A DNA stretch of 64,000 nucleotides, taken from NCBI RefSeq assembly GCF_037975245.1, contig NC_092574.1, forward strand, positions 5,076,713-5,140,712, given 5' to 3'. This DNA comes from Apostichopus japonicus. Lineage: Eukaryota > Echinodermata > Holothuroidea > Aspidochirotida > Stichopodidae. Shown here piece after piece: positions 59,628 through 64,000 of this stretch. The translations under genes and the position numbers were made by a program. The notes under the pieces were generated by a model. That model had not been told where the DNA came from. It saw only the letters and a list, made by a program, of their open reading frames with translations, and made no database searches. Position 1 is the stretch's first letter. Every line of letters begins with the position of its first letter.

Positions 59628-59945
59628 CAATTTTACTTAAGTGTAATACACTCTAATTATGTTGAATTCAATTAAACTTAAATGGATGGAATTTGACTTA
59701 AGTAAAATGTATTAAACTTAAGTGAAATAGAATTCCACTTAAGTAGGATATAAATGTTTTAGTTTACTTAAGTGGAATACAATTTCACTTAAGTAGAATT
59801 CAATTATACTTGAGTGAAATGGCATTTACTTAAGTAAACTATGTGCCTATTTTACTTAGGTGAAATTGAATATCTGCTAAAGTGATATAGAAATCCACTT
59901 AAGTAAAATTAAATTCAACTTAAGAGAACTTGAATTTTACTTACG
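59628..59945. repeat. Cluster of about 12 ACTTAAGT palindromes
   Basis: ACTTAAGT or a one-base variant occurs about a dozen times at mostly 20-30-bp intervals, often followed by (g/a)aat. It reads alike on both strands. Confidence 0.85.
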
Positions 59946-60921
59946 TGCAGTTTAGGACATGAACAGGAAAAGAAGATTCATTCCATGGTCCTGGAATATG
60001 AAGTAAGGGGCGCTGCATTATGCTTCTGTCTAAAGTTATGTTGTTGATCACTTACATGTTGTTCTTTCAATTTATGTTGCTGCCTCAAACCATGTTCTCG
60101 TCTTCATTCGCTTCGTTTCAACACATGTTGTTGCCTTAATCAATGCTGTTGTGTAATATACTGATGTTAGGAACACACACTATATATAAACATGAACGAA
60201 GATACAAAATATGAGATAACTCGAAAATTCAAGTTAGCCTGGTAATTTATTGAATCGTATGTTACAAGAGCAGGTAAACAACTGTAATAGACAATATCTA
60301 TCATAAGAGTAAAGAAAACTGTGCAGAAAGAAAGAAAAACAGGAAGATGAAAGAGAGAAACATGAACACTTTAGCCTTAATTAACCTGCAATTGGACTTG
60401 ATTGTGACTAGAGACCCAATAGTAGGAGGGTCTCTAATTGTGACTATTAGGGAAAGGTAAACAGCGCCGTTTCGGCAAGAAAGAAAGATAACCTTAACTT
60501 CCTCTGTTACTTTGACAAGGGGAATGAAATGGAAAGAAAGAAAAAAGGAAAGACTAAACATACGCCTTTTAATAATATGCAACTCGCCTAAAAAATTGCA
60601 CCTTGACGATTGACCTTATATCGTTGGCTTATTTTAATCATAAACATTTAATTGTACAATAACTGGAAGTTACTAAAGAACAACAATCACAAATATATCG
60701 AACATCACCATGCAACAATTGAGGAGGAGGACCCAATCTACGAGAAGTGCTAGCCCGTGGTTGGAATTGGAATAGCCAAACAATTGGGCAGACCAGAAGT
60801 GCAATAATCGTCCTGCTACCTCATTTATCATTTGGAAAAGGTATTTTAAAAGTCACCGATATTGTCTGATCTGAGTATAGTTGAGTATATTCTCCAAGTG
60901 CTAAGGTCACTCAATCGATAC

Positions 60922-62331
60922 CTAATCATTCAATCCAATCTCTGCTACCCTCCTACGAAGGTTCTGTGCCATAATACCGCCATCGTCTAGTGTTTCATAA
61001 TATTGTTGTAAATTTTTTTGGGCCTTCCTTACAAATTTAGCAGTTTCACAATAAGCAGAAATAGCTACATTTTTCGTTATTTCAAGTGCTGTCTCTATCA
61101 CATCTTCAAACGCCTTTGCGATATTTTCATTTACTTGATTTCTATTAACAATAAACAAGCTATCAGCGCGTCGAAATTGAACTTCGATCAAATAATACGG
61201 AGAGCCTTTGTGCTCCTCAATCATACCGTTGAACATTGCCTGTGCCTCCTCATTACGTCGCGCCTTACCCAACGCAATCGCTTTGCTTAGTTTACCTTGA
61301 AAGTAAGAAGGTTCTAGTTCAAGACATTTATCAATATATATCATTTCCAATCTTTTATATTCGTCCTTATCATTCCTGTCTCTGGCATCGGCTGCTAAAT
61401 ATCGGTACACAATCGATAACTGTAGAAACAACTCGGATCGGGGATGCTGAAGCTCTTCGCCTTTACGTAAAACATCAATGGCTCTTTTATAATCACGCAA
61501 ACGAAGATAAAAGCTACCTTTTTTTATTATAAGTTCACATGTATTTGCGTCAAGGTTGGCCATGAGATCTTTGCCCTCACCGACTCGATCTGGCATTCTC
61601 AGCAAAACCTTTGCTAGGTCACATTGTGCCGACTTGTTTCTTGGTTCCAATTCAATCGCTTTCTCGTAGCACTGAATCTCATCGTCGATGCCATCGTACG
61701 GTTTACTGAACTTATTCGACCCAAGACGAGCATGTCGACCAATAACTGATCCAAGAGCTTGATACCACGCAGATCTAGTCTTGATGGTCTTCAGTGCTTG
61801 CTGATATCTTCTTTCGGCTTCCTTGCATGTATTCGGTCCAAGTCTTGTAAAAGCAAAAGCAGCAGTAGCGTCTATGAAGGCTTGAAGTCTGTCTTGAGAG
61901 AGCTTATCTCGATGTCTGCTCCAGCTTTGTTTTAATTCTGCGAGAAGTCTCAATCGTCTGTCCTCATTCTGGTTTCCCTCGTGGATAGTTTCCAGAACCC
62001 ACAACCTGTTTGCATTTACAATGATGATGTAAGCCTGACGTTCATCGTCGTCTGTTACTCTCATGGCTTCTCTCTCCGCTTCCGCGAAGAACTCTTCTGC
62101 TTTCTGAGAGTTACTTTGCACCCCTTCAAAGTTAGAGACCTCTAGATATCCTCTGAATAGCAGCATATCACAGGCTGTCTCCGTCCATTCTATCTCATTT
62201 CTGGTTTCCAAATCACTATCGAGTTTGTTTGCTATACCCTTTAAATCTAACATAATGTTCTGATCAAGTTTCCAATTGAAATGGCAAGGAACCTCCTTCC
62301 ACCAATCTGGTATAGAATGACAACCGGCCAT
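60922..62331 (-). CDS. IFIT-like tetratricopeptide-repeat protein (469 aa, single coding exon)
   Basis: Intact frame resembling interferon-induced proteins with TPRs, cytoplasmic RNA-binding antiviral effectors in vertebrates. The N-terminus has VPCHFNWKL, the family CHFxWxL motif, then helices and TPRs, for example EIQCYEKAIELEPRNKSAQCD (about 228-248), DYKRAIDVLRKGEEL and KCLELEPSYFQGKLSKAIAL; length is usual (about 470-490 aa). I start at M62331 (MAGCHSIPDWW): a good acceptor, TTGTTCTTCTATAG, ends 8 nt upstream, so the first 15 codons of the longer frame (from 62376) are probably intron. A leader intron plus one large coding exon is the typical IFIT gene plan. A polyadenylation signal candidate lies at 60251-60246. 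The leader exon is not identified. Confidence 0.9.
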   Translation of the reverse strand: MAGCHSIPDWWKEVPCHFNWKLDQNIMLDLKGIANKLDSDLETRNEIEWTETACDMLLFRGYLEVSNFEGVQSNSQKAEEFFAEAEREAMRVTDDDERQAYIIIVNANRLWVLETIHEGNQNEDRRLRLLAELKQSWSRHRDKLSQDRLQAFIDATAAFAFTRLGPNTCKEAERRYQQALKTIKTRSAWYQALGSVIGRHARLGSNKFSKPYDGIDDEIQCYEKAIELEPRNKSAQCDLAKVLLRMPDRVGEGKDLMANLDANTCELIIKKGSFYLRLRDYKRAIDVLRKGEELQHPRSELFLQLSIVYRYLAADARDRNDKDEYKRLEMIYIDKCLELEPSYFQGKLSKAIALGKARRNEEAQAMFNGMIEEHKGSPYYLIEVQFRRADSLFIVNRNQVNENIAKAFEDVIETALEITKNVAISAYCETAKFVRKAQKNLQQYYETLDDGGIMAQNLRRRVAEIGLND

Positions 62332-62339
62332 TGTAGAAT

Positions 62340-64000
62340 CTATAGAAGAACAATATGATAAACAATACACTGGCATATTTTATGTAAACAAACTTGTGAG
62401 GTCCTTGCGATTATGAATGAAAGCATATATCTTATCGGTTTATCTACTGAGCATGAATTTATAACAGAGATATGCAGTGGCGAAGCTAGAGATAGGGGAG
62501 TGTGCATGGTAGAGTCCTTCATAGAATTTTAGGGGACGACAAAATTCAGTGGCAAAGGAAACATAAGTAGCTATGATATATGCTTTACGATATATGCTAC
62601 TTGTTCTTTTAGCACGTCGTGATCTGCTTTTTCTCAGGTTTGCCTCATTAGCCATACTAATCATAATTGAGATTTCTTAGAGAAGTTAACTTTGATTCAG
62701 TATGGCACTGGAATGTCGTCTTCAACATAAAACAAATTTCCGTTTGAGTCATTGTGATATGAGATACCTGGGTATACCTACTCACAAATACTATCTTGTA
62801 ATTGTAAATATGTTACATCTTTAATATATTAAGTTCCGTAGCCACTAGGATCATGGAAACACATGCATTATTCCCTCCCTTTCCCGCAAAGTTGCATGAA
62901 ATGATGAATTATAGCATCATTTTACATCTAAACCTTCTTACCAAATACAATGATTCTGAAAGTGGAAGGGACAAGTACGGACGTCAGTACATTTATAATC
63001 ACTCTTCCTTAAGCTTGAATACGTAATGGAAGGTAGTGTCCATATGGTGTCATGAAAAGTCATGTAAATACAAGCGTTAAGTAAACTTAAATTGCCTGAC
63101 TGGGAATGGCAACATTTTGCATAATTTTGATCCCCTTACCGTAATCAATGTTCACAAAAGGGAGGGGAAGCCCTCCTCTTAGACAACATTTTATATTTTT
63201 GTTCTCATTTATAATTATCTTTAATTTTTATACTGAAATAATGGAATGAATTATGTGACACAAAAATAACCAGTCAGCAAACCTGTTGTGTGTTTTCAAT
63301 GATGCTACATGAATAATCTTATATGAATGTGACACACTAGGCTGTAGCGTTATATAGTCAGGATGACCAACATACTTCAATCCAAGTAGCACATCAAAAG
63401 CATTGACATACGACAAACAATATTCACATTGGCAACTGGTGACCGAGATTGATCTCTACCAAATGCACCAGGCTTCTCCTACTCAAAGTGGTACACCTCC
63501 AAGAGGTACATTTAGCAGGCGCCTGGCTGATTTTACCCCCTGGTCCCCAAGATTTTGATTTTGATTTGCCTCTAAAACACCTAGGCGACAAACTAGGCGT
63601 AAGTTATTTTCGTAAACGGCGTCTGGTCAATTCCCAACGTTACTACATCCAAACCTGAAGTTTTAATTTGGCCCTGAATTTCGAAATACGACGGAAAACT
63701 TCAACAACGGAGGCAAAGAAATCATACTAATTACTCAAAATGATATGATCCTCTCCCGTTTTTTGTGTTTCATTCCCATTCTCTCTCCGTGTATCTCATT
63801 GTGACCGCCCCCTGGCTACGCGCTTGGATATCCCTATCCAAACACATATATAACACTTTTCTATGTTGGCATCGTTCAAATTAATCAATACCCTCCGAAA
63901 TTGTTAAATACATGCAGAGTGAACTGTACTTTTGAGTCTAAGTTGCTGATCTCATTCTTACAGCAGGGATATCATAGAACACGTACATAAATAACTAAAT
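62340..64000. other. Upstream of the IFIT-like gene; no supported gene
   Basis: AT-rich. A lone hAT-like end (cagtggcgaagctag) at about 62475. A + strand frame near 63449-63658 has no recognisable motif. Confidence 0.45.

Noticed and set aside
63449-63658. 69-codon + frame near the right end
   Set aside because: No motif, no convincing splice sites; another frame nearby (ending ADFTPWSPRF) was equally unsupported.

Overview
The window is animal nuclear DNA: AT-rich, intron-dense and full of short non-autonomous transposons. Gene content (calnexin, a ZFAND2B orthologue, SMIM20, an IFIT-like gene) and the tRNA-SINE, hAT and Ty3/Gypsy repertoire fit a marine invertebrate deuterostome, most likely an echinoderm such as a sea cucumber. 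That placement is inference; no sequence was searched.

Layout. 1-252 holds the terminal exon of an unidentified + strand gene. 3105-3195 holds a minus-strand first exon encoding a type II membrane anchor. About 4-10 kb is gene-poor, with a tRNA-like/hammerhead-like repeat near 5.8-5.9 kb and a 36-bp tandem array at 8.9 kb. Calnexin (CANX) fills 10.27-28.73 kb on the minus strand in 17 coding exons (593 aa), plus a non-coding 5' exon ending at 30607. Its introns carry a 1.65-kb 50-bp minisatellite, a tRNA-SINE, a TTAA-flanked element, a hAT MITE, a 2.5-kb TA-flanked element and a LINE relic. ZFAND2B (AIRAPL) lies head-to-head with it on the + strand (33.23-39.92 kb, 9 coding exons, 288 aa, CaaX tail). 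SMIM20 (42.15-44.42 kb, minus, 3 coding exons, 70 aa) is convergent with ZFAND2B. From 44.9 to 57.1 kb there are three copies of one hAT MITE family and a nearly new Ty3/Gypsy element (47168-56419, minus) with 732-bp LTRs differing at 2 positions. A complex inverted-cluster repeat (57.5-58.1 kb), a degenerate repeat (59.1-59.4 kb) and an ACTTAAGT cluster (59.6-59.9 kb) precede a single-coding-exon IFIT-like gene (60.92-62.33 kb, minus).

How the genes relate. Calnexin folds glycoproteins in the ER; AIRAPL is an ER-anchored, ubiquitin-binding proteotoxic-stress factor; they are divergent neighbours. A near-consensus ER stress element lies upstream of the calnexin 5' exon, and a perfect three-unit heat shock element lies about 0.8 kb upstream of the ZFAND2B start codon. 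This suggests, without proving, a stress-responsive neighbourhood. SMIM20 is a mitochondrial complex IV assembly factor; in vertebrates it is also the phoenixin precursor, and here the amidation signal is absent. The IFIT-like gene is a candidate innate-immune TPR effector.

The retrotransposon has complete LTRs, PBS, PPT, TSD, gag and all pol domains, but pol is interrupted by one frameshift and one in-frame stop. It is described only, not reconstructed.
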